In this document: positions 52,016 to 61,224 of the stretch, piece by piece
Position numbering within the stretch: the first letter of the stretch is position 1
Layout: each line of letters starts with the position of its first letter
DNA from: Kutzneria kofuensis
Lineage (GTDB): Bacteria; Actinomycetota; Actinomycetes; Mycobacteriales; Pseudonocardiaceae
Length of the DNA: 64,000 nt
NCBI RefSeq assembly: GCF_014203355.1
Contig: NZ_JACHIR010000001.1
Span: 1,216,038 to 1,280,037, forward strand
Direction: 5' to 3'
The notes under the pieces: model-generated
What the model was told of the DNA's origin: nothing
The model's database searches: none
The model's input: the letters and a program-made list of their open reading frames with translations, nothing else
Program-made: the position numbers and the translations under genes

Positions 52016-53542
52016 GTGGATTCGATGGGCCAAGTCCCGCCGAGCGGGCCGCGCCGGGTGGCGCGTCGCCGTGCGGCTGGCATCCGGCGTGGCCGATGGG
52101 CGTCCGTGCTGAGCACCATGCTCGCGACCGTGCTGCTGGCCGGCGCTGTGGTCGCGGTCAATCCGAGCGTGGCGTCGGCGGCGACCGTCGACACGAGTGC
52201 GTGGTATGTGCTGGTCAACCGCAACAGTGGCAAGGCGATGGACGTTGCGGGTGCTTCCACGGCTGACGGGGCGGCGGTCCAGCAGTGGTCCCGTCACGAC
52301 GGGACGAACCAGCAGTGGCAGTTCGTGGACTCCGGTGGCGGCTACTACCGGTTGAAGTCGAAGAACTCCGGCAAGGTTCTCGACGTCGACAACTGGTCGA
52401 CCGCGGACGGCGGGAAGGTCCAGCAGTGGACGGATCTCAACGGCACCAACCAGCAGTTCCAGCTCGCCGACTCCGACGGCGGCTACGTCAGGCTGATCAA
52501 CCGCAACAGCGGCAAGGCCGTGGAGGTGACCGGCCTGTCGACCGCGGACGGGGCGGCCGTCGCGCAGTACAGCGACTGGAACGGCTCGAACCAGCAGTGG
52601 CAACTGGTCCGCGTGGGTGACACAACGCCGCCGGGGACGTGTTCTCTTCCGTCGACGTACCACTGGTCGTCGACGGGTCCGCTGGCCAACCCGAAGTCGG
52701 GCTGGGTCTCGCTCAAGGACTTCAGCAACGTCGTCTACAACGGCAAGCACCTGGTCTACGGGTCGACGGTCAACACGTCGGGGGCGTACGGCTCGATGAA
52801 CTTCGGGACGTTCACGAACTGGTCGGACATGGCCTCGGCCCCGCAGAACGGGATGAACCTCGGCACCGTCGCGCCCACGTTGTTCTACTTCGCCCCGAAG
52901 AACATCTGGGTGCTCGCCTACCAGTGGGGGCCGACCACCTTCAGCTACCGGACGTCGAGCGACCCCACCAACGCGAACGGGTGGTCGTCGCCGCAGGAGC
53001 TCTTCTCGGGAAGCATCCCCGGCTCCAGCCCCCTCGACCAGACGCTCATCGGCGACGGCACGAACATGTACCTGTTCTTCGCCGGTGACAACGGCAAGAT
53101 CTACCGTGCCAGCATGCCGATCGGGAACTTCCCGGGCAGCTTCGGCTCGTCGTACACGCAGATCATGAGCGACACGACGGCCAACCTGTTCGAGGCGGTC
53201 GAGGTCTACAAGGTCCAGGGCCAGAACCAGTACCTCATGATCGTCGAGGCGATGGGCGCCAACGGGCGCTACTTCCGGTCGTTCACGGCCAGCAGCCTGA
53301 GCGGTTCGTGGACGCCGCAGGCCGCGACCGAGAGCAACCCGTTCGCTGGCAAGGCCAACAGCGGTGCGACCTGGACCAACGACATCAGCCACGGCGATCT
53401 GGTTCGCACCAACCCCGATCAGACCAAGACCGTTGACCCTTGCAATCTGCAGTTGCTCTACCAGGGACGCGACCCGCGCTCCGACGGCGGCGAATACAAC
53501 CTCCTGCCCTGGCGACCGGGCGTGCTGACGCTCCAGCGCTGA
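52016..53542 (+). CDS. Secreted GH62 alpha-L-arabinofuranosidase with N-terminal CBM13
   Basis: A 508-residue exported enzyme that removes arabinose side chains from arabinoxylan. Twin-arginine-like, long signal peptide (about 1-57, ending VASA), a ricin-B-lectin/CBM13 domain with three QxW repeats (about 58-200: [24 protein letters not shown]), then the GH62 catalytic domain ([68 protein letters not shown]). GTG at 52016 with gaaggag 8 nt upstream. Probably transcribed from the LacI-controlled promoter near 51580. Confidence 0.92.
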   Translation: MDSMGQVPPSGPRRVARRRAAGIRRGRWASVLSTMLATVLLAGAVVAVNPSVASAATVDTSAWYVLVNRNSGKAMDVAGASTADGAAVQQWSRHDGTNQQWQFVDSGGGYYRLKSKNSGKVLDVDNWSTADGGKVQQWTDLNGTNQQFQLADSDGGYVRLINRNSGKAVEVTGLSTADGAAVAQYSDWNGSNQQWQLVRVGDTTPPGTCSLPSTYHWSSTGPLANPKSGWVSLKDFSNVVYNGKHLVYGSTVNTSGAYGSMNFGTFTNWSDMASAPQNGMNLGTVAPTLFYFAPKNIWVLAYQWGPTTFSYRTSSDPTNANGWSSPQELFSGSIPGSSPLDQTLIGDGTNMYLFFAGDNGKIYRASMPIGNFPGSFGSSYTQIMSDTTANLFEAVEVYKVQGQNQYLMIVEAMGANGRYFRSFTASSLSGSWTPQAATESNPFAGKANSGATWTNDISHGDLVRTNPDQTKTVDPCNLQLLYQGRDPRSDGGEYNLLPWRPGVLTLQR

Positions 53543-53573
53543 TCGCCTGACACGGGAGCATCCCGGCCGGGCC

Positions 53574-53605
53574 GGCGCCTTCACCCCTCACCGGGTGAGG
53601 GCGCC
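53574..53605 (+). terminator. Terminator after the GH62 gene
   Basis: A 13-bp stem (ggcgccttcaccc / gggtgagggcgcc, one G-T pair) with a 6-nt loop, 32 bp after the stop codon. Confidence 0.75.
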
Positions 53606-53678
53606 GACCTGTGCGTGCCGAAAACCACGTCCACACACGCGGCGGCGGAGCAGCCGGTTGGCTGGAGCAATGCGGCAG

Positions 53679-54269
53679 TCACGGCTGTTGCCCGTCTCGA
53701 TGGACTATGCGGTAACGCAGATGTGTGGCGTTGCGGCCTTCGAGCCGGCGGACGAGCTCCAGTTCGACGTGGCCGAGTCCGGTCGGCTCGAACAGCCGCC
53801 GTCCGTCACCCAGCAGCACGGGGACGAGGTGCAGTTCGAGTTCGTCGAGCTGGCCGGCTGCCAGCAGAGCCTGCGCCGCACCCGCGCCGTGGACCAGCAC
53901 GGCTCGATCTCCCGCTGCTTCTCGGGCCTCGGCGGCACACGCGTCGACGTCGGTGTAGAACTTCGCGCTGCCCGGTGGCTCGTCGGCCGGGTCGACGTGG
54001 TGGGTGAGCACGTGGATCGGCACGCCGTCGTGGTGGTCGCCGTGCCATCGGTTGGCCAGCTCGAACGTGCGGCGTCCGGATATCACGGCGCCGGTCGACG
54101 CGGCCTCGGCGTACACCTGCCCGTTGATCCCGTCGGACATCCGGTCGTCGAGCCAGTTGAACAGCCGCCCGCCGCCGCGGCCGAGTTCCTGGCCCGGCCG
54201 GTCGTCCGGCCCGGTGACGTACCCGTCGACCGACATGGACATGTACAGCCGCAGTGGTGTCCTACCCAT
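53679..54269 (-). CDS. Dihydrofolate-reductase-family (RibD C-terminal-like) protein 1
   Basis: A 196-residue NADPH-binding protein of the DHFR/RibD-C fold. Family marks: LYMSMSVDGYVTGPDD, GAVISGRRTFELANRW, AVLVHGAGAAQALLAAGQLD and ELELHLVPVLLGDGRRLFE. ATG at 54269. These proteins are common in actinobacteria as reductases of unknown substrates and are not expected to be the essential folate enzyme. A second member lies 95 bp upstream on the same strand. Confidence 0.88.
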   Translation of the reverse strand: MGRTPLRLYMSMSVDGYVTGPDDRPGQELGRGGGRLFNWLDDRMSDGINGQVYAEAASTGAVISGRRTFELANRWHGDHHDGVPIHVLTHHVDPADEPPGSAKFYTDVDACAAEAREAAGDRAVLVHGAGAAQALLAAGQLDELELHLVPVLLGDGRRLFEPTGLGHVELELVRRLEGRNATHLRYRIVHRDGQQP

Positions 54270-54364
54270 CCTCAAACCCCTTCCTCTGGCCAGTCGGCGG
54301 CAATGCCGTAACCCGCAATCCGATGTGCGACGCAACTCGTGCACAGGCCCCGGTGGGGGCCTGG

Positions 54365-54940
54365 TCAACGGACGACGTCGTAGACCAGCTTCTGGATCCC
54401 GTTGCCGTACGACTCGCTCTCGATGAGCTTGAGGTTCTGCTTGTCCTTGTCGGTGCCGCTGAACAGCCGCTTGCCCGCGCCGAGCAGAACCGGGAAGACC
54501 AGCAGGTGGTAGCGGTCGATCAGGCCGGCATCGGACAGGGCGCGGTTGAGGGCGGCGCTGCCGTGGACGATGATCGCCCCGCCCTCGGTCTGCTTGAGTG
54601 CGGCGACCTCGTCCAGTGACCGGAGGATGTTGATCTCGCCCCAGTTGGAGACCAGGTCCTGCTGCTGCAGCGTGGTGGAGACGACGTACTTCGGCATCGC
54701 GTTGTAACCGGCGAACTCCGCCGTCATGCCCGGCCACACCGGCGCGAACGCCTGGTAGCTGACCCGGCCCAGCAGCATGGCCGTGGCCTCCTCCTGCTCC
54801 CGGCCCTTGAGCTCGTAGGCCGCCGGGTCGAACTCGATGCCCTGGAAGGTCCAGCCCGAGTTGCGGTAGCCCGGTTCCCCGCCGGGGGCCTCCATGACGC
54901 CGTCGAGCGAGACGAACGCGGTGGTGATCAAGGTACGCAT
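54365..54940 (-). CDS. Dihydrofolate-reductase-family protein 2
   Basis: A 191-residue DHFR/RibD-C-like protein: ITTAFVSLDGVMEAPGGEPG, EEATAMLLGRVSYQAFAPVW, GGAIIVHGSAALNRALSDAG and YHLLVFPVLLGAGKRLFSGT. It has ggagcag upstream of the ATG at 54940. Same orientation as the gene at 53679 but only moderately similar, so probably an adjacent pair, not a recent duplication. Confidence 0.88.
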   Translation of the reverse strand: MRTLITTAFVSLDGVMEAPGGEPGYRNSGWTFQGIEFDPAAYELKGREQEEATAMLLGRVSYQAFAPVWPGMTAEFAGYNAMPKYVVSTTLQQQDLVSNWGEINILRSLDEVAALKQTEGGAIIVHGSAALNRALSDAGLIDRYHLLVFPVLLGAGKRLFSGTDKDKQNLKLIESESYGNGIQKLVYDVVR

Positions 54941-55169
54941 GGGCTGCTCCTTGGTTGTTCTGCAGTGCTGTCGTCAGTGCGTCGAACGGGAGCGGCCGCG
55001 ATCGACACTTCGCGCCAAGAAGATTTTCGAGGTGGTGATCATGCCATGCACAGACCCGTCGGCGAGGGCACAGGGGCCGGGGGCATGGCCCGCATCTGAG
55101 CGCCGGGTTCGGACTACGTGGCGGGTGGGATGGGCAGGCGGATCGAAACCGATGAGGTCGTGGTGCACC

Positions 55170-55370
55170 GATCCCCACCGCCTTCGATGCCGCCATCGTG
55201 CGCCCTTCGGGCTTGTCGTAGTCGAGTGGCACGGTCACCGTCGTGCATTCGGAGCGACTGTCGTCCGCCGACCAGGGTTGCGCGCGGCCGATCGGGTAGC
55301 CGGAGTCGTGCCTTCGGTCGGCGCCGGTCGGCGGGCACGCCGCGAAGGGCCTGCTGAACGGGGTGGGCAC
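55170..55370 (-). pseudogene. Alpha/beta-hydrolase (S33 peptidase-like) N-terminal relic
   Basis: Minus-strand text includes ECTTVTVPLDYDKPEGRTM, the conserved segment just after the signal peptide of actinobacterial tripeptidyl-aminopeptidase-like hydrolases (ECxxVxVPLDYxxPxGxT). No catalytic domain follows; the reading decays near 55170. Confidence 0.5.
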
Positions 55371-55453
55371 GCTGCCACGCCGGCGTAAGACCCGCGCTTC
55401 TCAGTCAACTGTGATTGGTTCTGATCGACGGACCGGCCGGTTAGCCTCTGCCG

Positions 55454-57931
55454 GTGAAATCGGCCCTGACCATCGTAGTGGCAACGTTATCCGCACTTGG
55501 ACTCGTCACCAACGCAGCCGTCGCATCGCCCAGCGGGGCGAGGCCCGGACCGCACGCGGTGGTCAGCCATCTGGCCGATCCGATGGACGGCCACGATGCC
55601 GAGGACGAGACCCCGGACCTCACCGACGCGGCGCAGCAGTTCAGCGACATCCGCAACGCGCCGGGGCTGGCGCCGGCCAACCCGCAGGCGTACTACGCGG
55701 GCGAGCAGCAGGGTCGGCAACTGCCGGTGCTGCCCGGCGCCTGGCAGGAACTGACGGACAAGCCCTACCAGAGCGACGCCCTGGACTACCGGGACCCGAA
55801 CTGGTCCAACTCCACGGGCGGCTCGGGTCACGTCTCCGGCCGGGTCACCAGCCTGGCCACCGACGGCCGGCGCACCGTCTACGTCGGCGCCGCCGACGGC
55901 GGGGTGTGGCGCTCGGACGACCAGGGCGCGCACTGGCAGCCGCTCTGGGACGGCATGCCCAGCCTGGCCATCGGCGCCGTCGCAGTGGATCCGTCCGACC
56001 ACAGCGTGTACGTCGGCACCGGCGAGGCGGACTTCAGCGGCGACAGCCTCGCCGGTGACGCGATCTACCGCTCCGCCGACCGGGGACGCACCTGGCAGCG
56101 GATCGGGCAGTCCTTCTTCGGCCTGCGCACGGCGCGCATCGTCCTGGACGGGGCCGGTCACGTCTACGCGGCGACCAGTTTCGGCCTGCTGCGCCACGAC
56201 CTGCGGAACTGGTCCGCGCCATGGACCACGGTGCTCGCGCCGGCCACCGGAACCCAGACCTCGTTCGCGACCGATGTCCGAATTCGACCGGGTAGCAAGG
56301 GATCCGTCGTCGCCGCGACCATCGTCAACGGCGGCGTCAACCCCGGCGCCGAAAACGCCTTCTACCTGTCGACCACCGGCGGCGAGCCGGGCAGCTTCAG
56401 CCAGCAGACGAGCACCGGCGACCTGGCCAACGCCGATATCGGGCGCACCACCTTCACGTGGAACGCCAACGGGTCCGCGCTCTACGCGGTGGTGCAGAAC
56501 GACACGAACACGGGTGTGCTGACCGGTGTCTTCCGCGCCGACTCCGGCCTGCCCGCCGGTCCGTGGACCAAGATCGCCGACACCCCGTCGCTGGTCAAGG
56601 CCGGCGCCCAGGGCTGCGGCGGCTGCCAGGGCTGGTACGACCAGTACGTGGCGGCCGACCCGACCGACCCCGACCACGTCTACCTCGGCCTCGAAGACGT
56701 CTACGAGACCTCGGACCGCGGCGCGAGCTGGCAGGTCATCGGCCCGTACTGGAACTTCGGCCTGCCGTGCTGGAGTTCCGACCTGAGCAAGCTCACCTGC
56801 CCGCAGACCACGCACCCGGACCAGCACGCGATGGCGTTCGGCAGCGACGGCACGGCGTACTTCGGCAACGACGGCGGCGTCTACTCGCGGCCGGCCGCGC
56901 TACGCAGGACCGTCAAGTGGAACAACCTCAACGAGGGCCTGCACACCCTGCAGTACTACTCGGTCGGCGCCGGTCGGGTGCCGGGCGGCGACGCGATCTG
57001 GGGCGGCTTGCAGGACAACGGGGTGTCGTTGCTGCTGCCGGGCGCGAAGGAGCAGGTCTCACCGTTCGGCGGCGACGGCGGGCAGGTGATCGTCGATCCG
57101 CGCAACGGGCTGAAGGCGGTCAACGAGTACGTTCACCTGAGCACCGCCCGCACCCAGAACGGCGGTAGGTCGGACTTCACGACTCCCAGCTACACGACGA
57201 TGTCGCCGTCCTGTGACAACCCGGTCGCCGGCACCGTCGCCAACCCGTGCGACCCCGGCAGCCTGTTCATCGCTCCGTACAGCGCGGACGTCACCAACAC
57301 GAACCACTGGGTCGCCGGCGGCCGGTACGTGTGGGACAACCAGGGCAAGGGCTGGGACACCACCTGCGGGCCGGACGCCTGCGACTGGAAGATCGTGCAC
57401 GACACCGGCGCGCAGGTCACGGCCGTCGTCGCCAAGGGCAGCACCATCTACGCGGCCTGGCAGTTCCGTGACAAGGCGGCGGGTGTCTACCGCTCGGGCA
57501 TCGACACGAACTACGGCGGCAGCTGGCATCGGCTTTCGACACCGAACCTGCCGGCCCGGTACATCACGTCCATCTCGCTGGACCCCGCGCGGGACGGCCA
57601 CCTGTACATCTCCTTCGGTGGCTACACCGACAAATGGGTGCCGGGCGCGGGCAAGGGCCACGTCTTCGAGAGCGGTGACGGCGGCGCCAGCTGGACCGAC
57701 GACACCGGTTCGCTGCCCGACCTGCCGACGACCTCGCTGGTGCAGTGGAACGGCTTGCTGGCCGCGGCGACCGACGCCGGTGTCTACGTTCGGCTGGCCG
57801 GCACCTGGTTCAAGCTCGGCACCGGACTGCCGAACGCGTCCGGACAGCAGTTGGTCGTCGCTCCGGAGGGCACCGCGATCCTGCTGGCCACGCACGGCCG
57901 GGGCCTGTGGAGCTACGGGGTGCGTAGGTAG
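55454..57931 (+). CDS. Secreted BNR/Asp-box beta-propeller protein (sialidase/xyloglucanase fold)
   Basis: An 825-residue exported protein with signal peptide 1-24 (ending AVAS). Repeated Asp-box-like motifs (VWRSDDQGAHWQPL; IYRSADRGRTWQRIG; VYETSDRGASWQVIG; VFESGDGGASWTDD) mark one or two propellers of the sialidase/GH74 type. The linker GGCQGWYDQYVAADPTDPDH and the segment MAFGSDGTAYFGNDGGVY are typical of actinobacterial glycoside-hydrolase-like proteins. An enzymatic role on polysaccharide is plausible but catalytic residues are not identified. GTG start at 55454. Confidence 0.85.
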   Translation: MKSALTIVVATLSALGLVTNAAVASPSGARPGPHAVVSHLADPMDGHDAEDETPDLTDAAQQFSDIRNAPGLAPANPQAYYAGEQQGRQLPVLPGAWQELTDKPYQSDALDYRDPNWSNSTGGSGHVSGRVTSLATDGRRTVYVGAADGGVWRSDDQGAHWQPLWDGMPSLAIGAVAVDPSDHSVYVGTGEADFSGDSLAGDAIYRSADRGRTWQRIGQSFFGLRTARIVLDGAGHVYAATSFGLLRHDLRNWSAPWTTVLAPATGTQTSFATDVRIRPGSKGSVVAATIVNGGVNPGAENAFYLSTTGGEPGSFSQQTSTGDLANADIGRTTFTWNANGSALYAVVQNDTNTGVLTGVFRADSGLPAGPWTKIADTPSLVKAGAQGCGGCQGWYDQYVAADPTDPDHVYLGLEDVYETSDRGASWQVIGPYWNFGLPCWSSDLSKLTCPQTTHPDQHAMAFGSDGTAYFGNDGGVYSRPAALRRTVKWNNLNEGLHTLQYYSVGAGRVPGGDAIWGGLQDNGVSLLLPGAKEQVSPFGGDGGQVIVDPRNGLKAVNEYVHLSTARTQNGGRSDFTTPSYTTMSPSCDNPVAGTVANPCDPGSLFIAPYSADVTNTNHWVAGGRYVWDNQGKGWDTTCGPDACDWKIVHDTGAQVTAVVAKGSTIYAAWQFRDKAAGVYRSGIDTNYGGSWHRLSTPNLPARYITSISLDPARDGHLYISFGGYTDKWVPGAGKGHVFESGDGGASWTDDTGSLPDLPTTSLVQWNGLLAAATDAGVYVRLAGTWFKLGTGLPNASGQQLVVAPEGTAILLATHGRGLWSYGVRR

Positions 57932-57949
57932 GGCCCGTCCCGTGAGAGT

Positions 57950-58011
57950 CGTCATCACCGCAGGCTCGGCCGGCGCACTCCGGCCCCCGGCCGAAGCCTG
58001 CGGTGATGACG
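57950..58011 (+). terminator. Long hairpin terminator after the propeller gene
   Basis: A 24-bp stem (57950-57973 with 57987-58011, one bulged A) with a 13-nt loop, starting 19 bp after the stop codon. No gene could be called between here and 58212; the minus strand reads LRLYLLLAVQLMNVI near 58010-58060, perhaps a relic. Confidence 0.75.
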
Positions 58012-58211
58012 TTCATCAGCTGCACGGCGAGCAGAAGGTAGAGCCGCAGGGTGACGGCGGCGGAGCGCGAGGCGGGGCCCCGGCTGGGTGAGGTCCTCCC
58101 AGGATGCGGATCCGCCGACGGCAACCCGGTGGAAACGCTCGTCCTGTTCGGACCGCAGGGCGAGCGAGCGCACGTGCGAGCTCGCACCGCCCGGTAGCGG
58201 CCGGCGGAACG

Positions 58212-58433
58212 TCACTTCTTCACGGGGTTGGCGCCGGCCTGCTTGACGATCCCGTCCCCCTCGGCGACGGAGTTCCACAGGCCGCGGTCGACCCTGACCT
58301 TCTTGGTCTCGCCGGTGGACAGTCGCACCGTGAGGTAGCGGTACATGTTGGAGCCGTCGGTCATACCGCGCGACTTGTCGAGGACTACGCCTTCCCACGC
58401 CTCGTCCGAGGCGGGCTGCCGTGATGTGAACAT
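58212..58433 (-). CDS. DUF7489-type small protein
   Basis: A 73-residue protein: ASDEAWEGVVLDKSRGMTDG then SNMYRYLTVRLSTGETKKVR and VDRGLWNSVAEGDGIVKQAG, a small beta-barrel-like domain found across actinobacteria (DUF7489), function unknown. The ATG at 58433 is the best start; the frame is open further upstream through the ArsR gene in another phase. It lies 89 bp downstream of the ArsR gene and may share its transcript. Confidence 0.75.
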   Translation of the reverse strand: MFTSRQPASDEAWEGVVLDKSRGMTDGSNMYRYLTVRLSTGETKKVRVDRGLWNSVAEGDGIVKQAGANPVKK

Positions 58434-58522
58434 GGCACAAGTCTGCGGGTCCACCGCGGCCGCACAACTCGACCGGGCGGCGAGACCTCCATCCACCGTC
58501 TGGTTGATGCCGGCATCAGCCC

Positions 58523-59605
58523 TCACCGGATGATCGACGTCAGCACGTCGACCCCGAGCCGCATCAGGCGCTGCAGGTCGAGGCGGTGGTGGATCATCCG
58601 GCCGTCCCGGCGGGAGTCGAGCAGCCCGGTCTCCCGCAGCCGGGCCAGGTGCCGCGACACCTGTGGCAGCGTCATTCCCGTGCGGGCGGCGAGGTCGGAG
58701 GTGGTGATCGGCTCGTTGACCAGGTGCCGGCACAGGGCCAGCCGGGCCGGGTCGGACAACACGGCCAGCCGCAGCCTGACTTGGGCGAAGGTGTCGGGCG
58801 CCGTGCCGGCCGGGGCCGCCACGGGAAAGTGCACGACAACGGGCCAGCCGGGGTCGACCTTCACGATCAGGTGGGGTCGCATGTGGACGGACGGCACGAG
58901 CAGGCACCGGCGTCCCCGCAGGTCGGCGCGCAGCGGCTGGAGCTTGTCGAACACCACCGCCGGCGGGTCGTGCCGAACGGCCGCGTTGGTGCTCAGCGAC
59001 GCCAGCGCCTCCGCCACGGGCAGGGCGCTCACCCGCGCCCGGACGGCCGCGCACTCGGCGTCGAGCCGGTGGTGGATTCGGGTCCACTCGTCGGCGAAGA
59101 ACTCATCGCGGCAGGCCCGTAGCAGGTCGAGCAGGTCGTCACGGAACACCGAGGGATCCAGCACCAGCAGCCGCGCCAGTTCGCCGCGCCCGAACGACCG
59201 GCGCTCGCACGACGCGATGTACGCGTCCCGTGCCGCGGAGTCGCGCAGCAGATCGCCGATGTCGTAGAGCCCGCCGTGGATCGCCTCGGCGGTGGCCGCG
59301 GTGAACCGCTCGATCGGCAGCTCGGCCAGGCGCGCCAGCTCGTCGTCGAAGGCCAGGCCGAGCGGGGCTTCCGGCGGCAGCAGCGCACGACACCGGCGTC
59401 GTGCCCACAGCGGCGCGTACGTCGTGAGCCGGTTCCGCAGCTCGGCCGACAGCTCCGCGCGCACCCGCGTGAGCCACGGCCGCACCTCCAGGTGGTGCTC
59501 CGGCTCCGCGATCGAGTGCAGGCACGCCAGCAGCTCGGCCAGCGGCGAGACGCCGACGACCAGATCGGCCGCACGGGCACCCTGCACGGTCAGCACCACC
59601 GACAT
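58523..59605 (-). CDS. ArsR-family regulator with N-terminal DUF5937
   Basis: A 360-residue repressor-type protein. Residues 1-250 are the DUF5937 sensor-like domain (MSVVLTVQGARAADLVVGVS, LAELLACLHSIAEPEHH). The C-terminus is an ArsR winged helix: RLRLAVLSDPARLALCRHLV, NEPITTSDLAARTGMTLPQV, SRHLARLRETGLLDSRRDGR. It is divergent from the ABC transporter/esterase operon, with a perfect dyad 23 bp from its start, so likely represses itself and the operon until an inducer binds. ATG start. Confidence 0.9.
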   Translation of the reverse strand: MSVVLTVQGARAADLVVGVSPLAELLACLHSIAEPEHHLEVRPWLTRVRAELSAELRNRLTTYAPLWARRRCRALLPPEAPLGLAFDDELARLAELPIERFTAATAEAIHGGLYDIGDLLRDSAARDAYIASCERRSFGRGELARLLVLDPSVFRDDLLDLLRACRDEFFADEWTRIHHRLDAECAAVRARVSALPVAEALASLSTNAAVRHDPPAVVFDKLQPLRADLRGRRCLLVPSVHMRPHLIVKVDPGWPVVVHFPVAAPAGTAPDTFAQVRLRLAVLSDPARLALCRHLVNEPITTSDLAARTGMTLPQVSRHLARLRETGLLDSRRDGRMIHHRLDLQRLMRLGVDVLTSIIR

Positions 59606-59627
59606 ATGCGCAGCTTACCGCCCATGC

Positions 59628-59645
59628 TTACCGCGAGCGCGGTAA
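59628..59645. promoter_or_regulatory. ArsR operator
   Basis: A perfect dyad, ttaccgcg ag cgcggtaa, with an extra half-site (cttaccgc) about 14 bp to its left. It lies in the 104-bp divergent gap between the ArsR gene and the ABC permease, the expected binding site for the local ArsR protein. Confidence 0.78.
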
Positions 59646-59709
59646 ACATCGCGGAACCCGGGACCGGGCCGCCTTAGCCTTTCCGGACTCCACACGAGAG
59701 GTCGGATCG

Positions 59710-60447
59710 ATGCACGACTTCCTGCGTACCTTCTTCGATCTCGACGAGATCCTCGCCGTCCTGCCCACGCTGCTCACCGAGGGCCTGCGCAACACGCTGC
59801 TGATCGCCGGGCTGGCGATCGCGCTCGGCGTCGTCGCCGGCGTGCTACTGGCCATGCTTCTGTTGTCCCGCAGGCGATTGGTTCGCCTGCCCGCCCGACT
59901 GTACGTCGACGTCTTCCGCGGGCTGCCCGCGATCGTGACCGTCAGCCTGGTCGGGCTGGGGCTGCCCGCGGCCGGCATCCGGCCGTTCGGCCGGGAGCCG
60001 CTCGGCTACGCGGTGCTCGCCATCGCGCTCGTGTCGGCGGCGTACTCGGCCGAGATCTTCCGCGCCGGCATCCAATCCGTGCCGCGCGGCCAGTTGCACG
60101 CCGCCCGCAGCCTCGGCATGCCGTACCTGACGGCGATGCGGGTCGTCGTGGTGCCGCAGGGCGTGCGCAACGTCCTGCCCGCGCTGGCCGGCCAGTTCAT
60201 CATCGACATCAAGGAGAGTGCCCTGGTGTACCTGCTCGGTCTCGGGCTCGGGCAGCGCGAGCTGTACTTCATCGCCGAGGAGCGGCAGGCGGCGACGTAC
60301 AACTCGTCGGCCCTGGTGGCCGCGGGCGCCTGCTACCTGCTGCTGACGATTCCCTTGACCTACGCGGTGAACCGGCTCGACCGGCGGATGCGCGAGGGCC
60401 GCCGCGCCCCCGTCTCCGTCGCGTCGCCCGCGAAGGTGGCGGCGTGA
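59710..60447 (+). CDS. Polar amino-acid-type ABC transporter permease
   Basis: A 245-residue inner-membrane permease of the HisM/GlnP family with five helices. Marks: LTEGLRNTLLIAGLAIALGV, YVDVFRGLPAIVTVSLVGLG and the EAA loop QLHAARSLGMPYLTAMRVVV followed by VPQGVRNVLPALAGQFI. ATG with gagaggt 8-9 nt upstream. Its stop overlaps the ATPase start (GTGA). Only one permease gene is present, so a homodimer is expected. Confidence 0.92.
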   Translation: MHDFLRTFFDLDEILAVLPTLLTEGLRNTLLIAGLAIALGVVAGVLLAMLLLSRRRLVRLPARLYVDVFRGLPAIVTVSLVGLGLPAAGIRPFGREPLGYAVLAIALVSAAYSAEIFRAGIQSVPRGQLHAARSLGMPYLTAMRVVVVPQGVRNVLPALAGQFIIDIKESALVYLLGLGLGQRELYFIAEERQAATYNSSALVAAGACYLLLTIPLTYAVNRLDRRMREGRRAPVSVASPAKVAA

Positions 60448-61208
60448 TGGCGGCGGAAACCGTGTCCCCGGTCGAGGTCGCGTCCGCGATCTCCGTGCGC
60501 GGGCTGTGCAAGAGCTACGGAACGCTGGAAGTGCTGCGCGGCGTCGACCTCGAGGTCGCACCCGGCGAGACGGTGTGCGTCATCGGCCGCTCCGGCTCGG
60601 GCAAGTCGACGCTGCTGAAGTGCCTCAACCTGTTGGAGGAGCCCACCGCGGGCGAGATCCGGCTGGGCGGCACCAGGATCACCGGGGCCCGCGTCGACGT
60701 CGACCGCGTGCGGGCCCGGGTGGGAATGGTGTTCCAGCACTTCAACCTGTTCGCCCACATGACCGTGCTCGGGAACGTGACCGCGGCCCTGCGGCACGTC
60801 CGGTCCATGGACCGCGCGTCGGCCGACGCCGCCGCGATGGCTCAGCTGGAGCGGCTCGGGCTTGCCGGCCTGGCCCAGCAAAGGCCCCACAACCTCTCCG
60901 GCGGCCAGCAGCAGCGGGTGGCGATCGCGCGGGCCCTCGCGATGGAGCCCGAGGTGATGCTGTTCGACGAGGCCACGTCGGCGCTCGATCCGGAGCTGGT
61001 GAAGGACGTGCTCGACGTGATGCGCGCGCTCGCCGCCTCGGGCATCACCATGGTGGCCGTCACCCACGAGATCGGCTTCGCCCGCGAGGTCGCCGATCGT
61101 GTCGTGTTCATGGACGGCGGCCGCGTCGCCGAGTCCGGCCCTGCCCGCGCGACGCTCGAGAACCCGGAAACCGAGCGGCTGCGCGACTTCCTCGCCCGCG
61201 TCCTGTAG
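60444..61208 (+). CDS. Polar amino-acid-type ABC transporter ATPase
   Basis: A 254-residue ATPase: Walker A GRSGSGKST (48-56), Q-loop VGMVFQHFNLFAHMTV, signature LSGGQQQRVAIARALAM (near 155), Walker B VMLFDEATSALDPEL (near 175) and H-loop VAVTHEIGFAREVADRV. The GlnQ/HisP subfamily is clear from FNLFxHMTVLxNV. The GTG at 60444 overlaps the permease stop; an ATG follows at the next codon. Confidence 0.94.
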   Translation: MMAAETVSPVEVASAISVRGLCKSYGTLEVLRGVDLEVAPGETVCVIGRSGSGKSTLLKCLNLLEEPTAGEIRLGGTRITGARVDVDRVRARVGMVFQHFNLFAHMTVLGNVTAALRHVRSMDRASADAAAMAQLERLGLAGLAQQRPHNLSGGQQQRVAIARALAMEPEVMLFDEATSALDPELVKDVLDVMRALAASGITMVAVTHEIGFAREVADRVVFMDGGRVAESGPARATLENPETERLRDFLARVL

Positions 61209-61224
61209 CGAAAGGCCTCCTGCG

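Noticed and set aside
51380..53584. 734-codon minus-strand open frame
   Set aside because: Antisense to the GH62 gene and its vestigial copy; no recognisable protein features.
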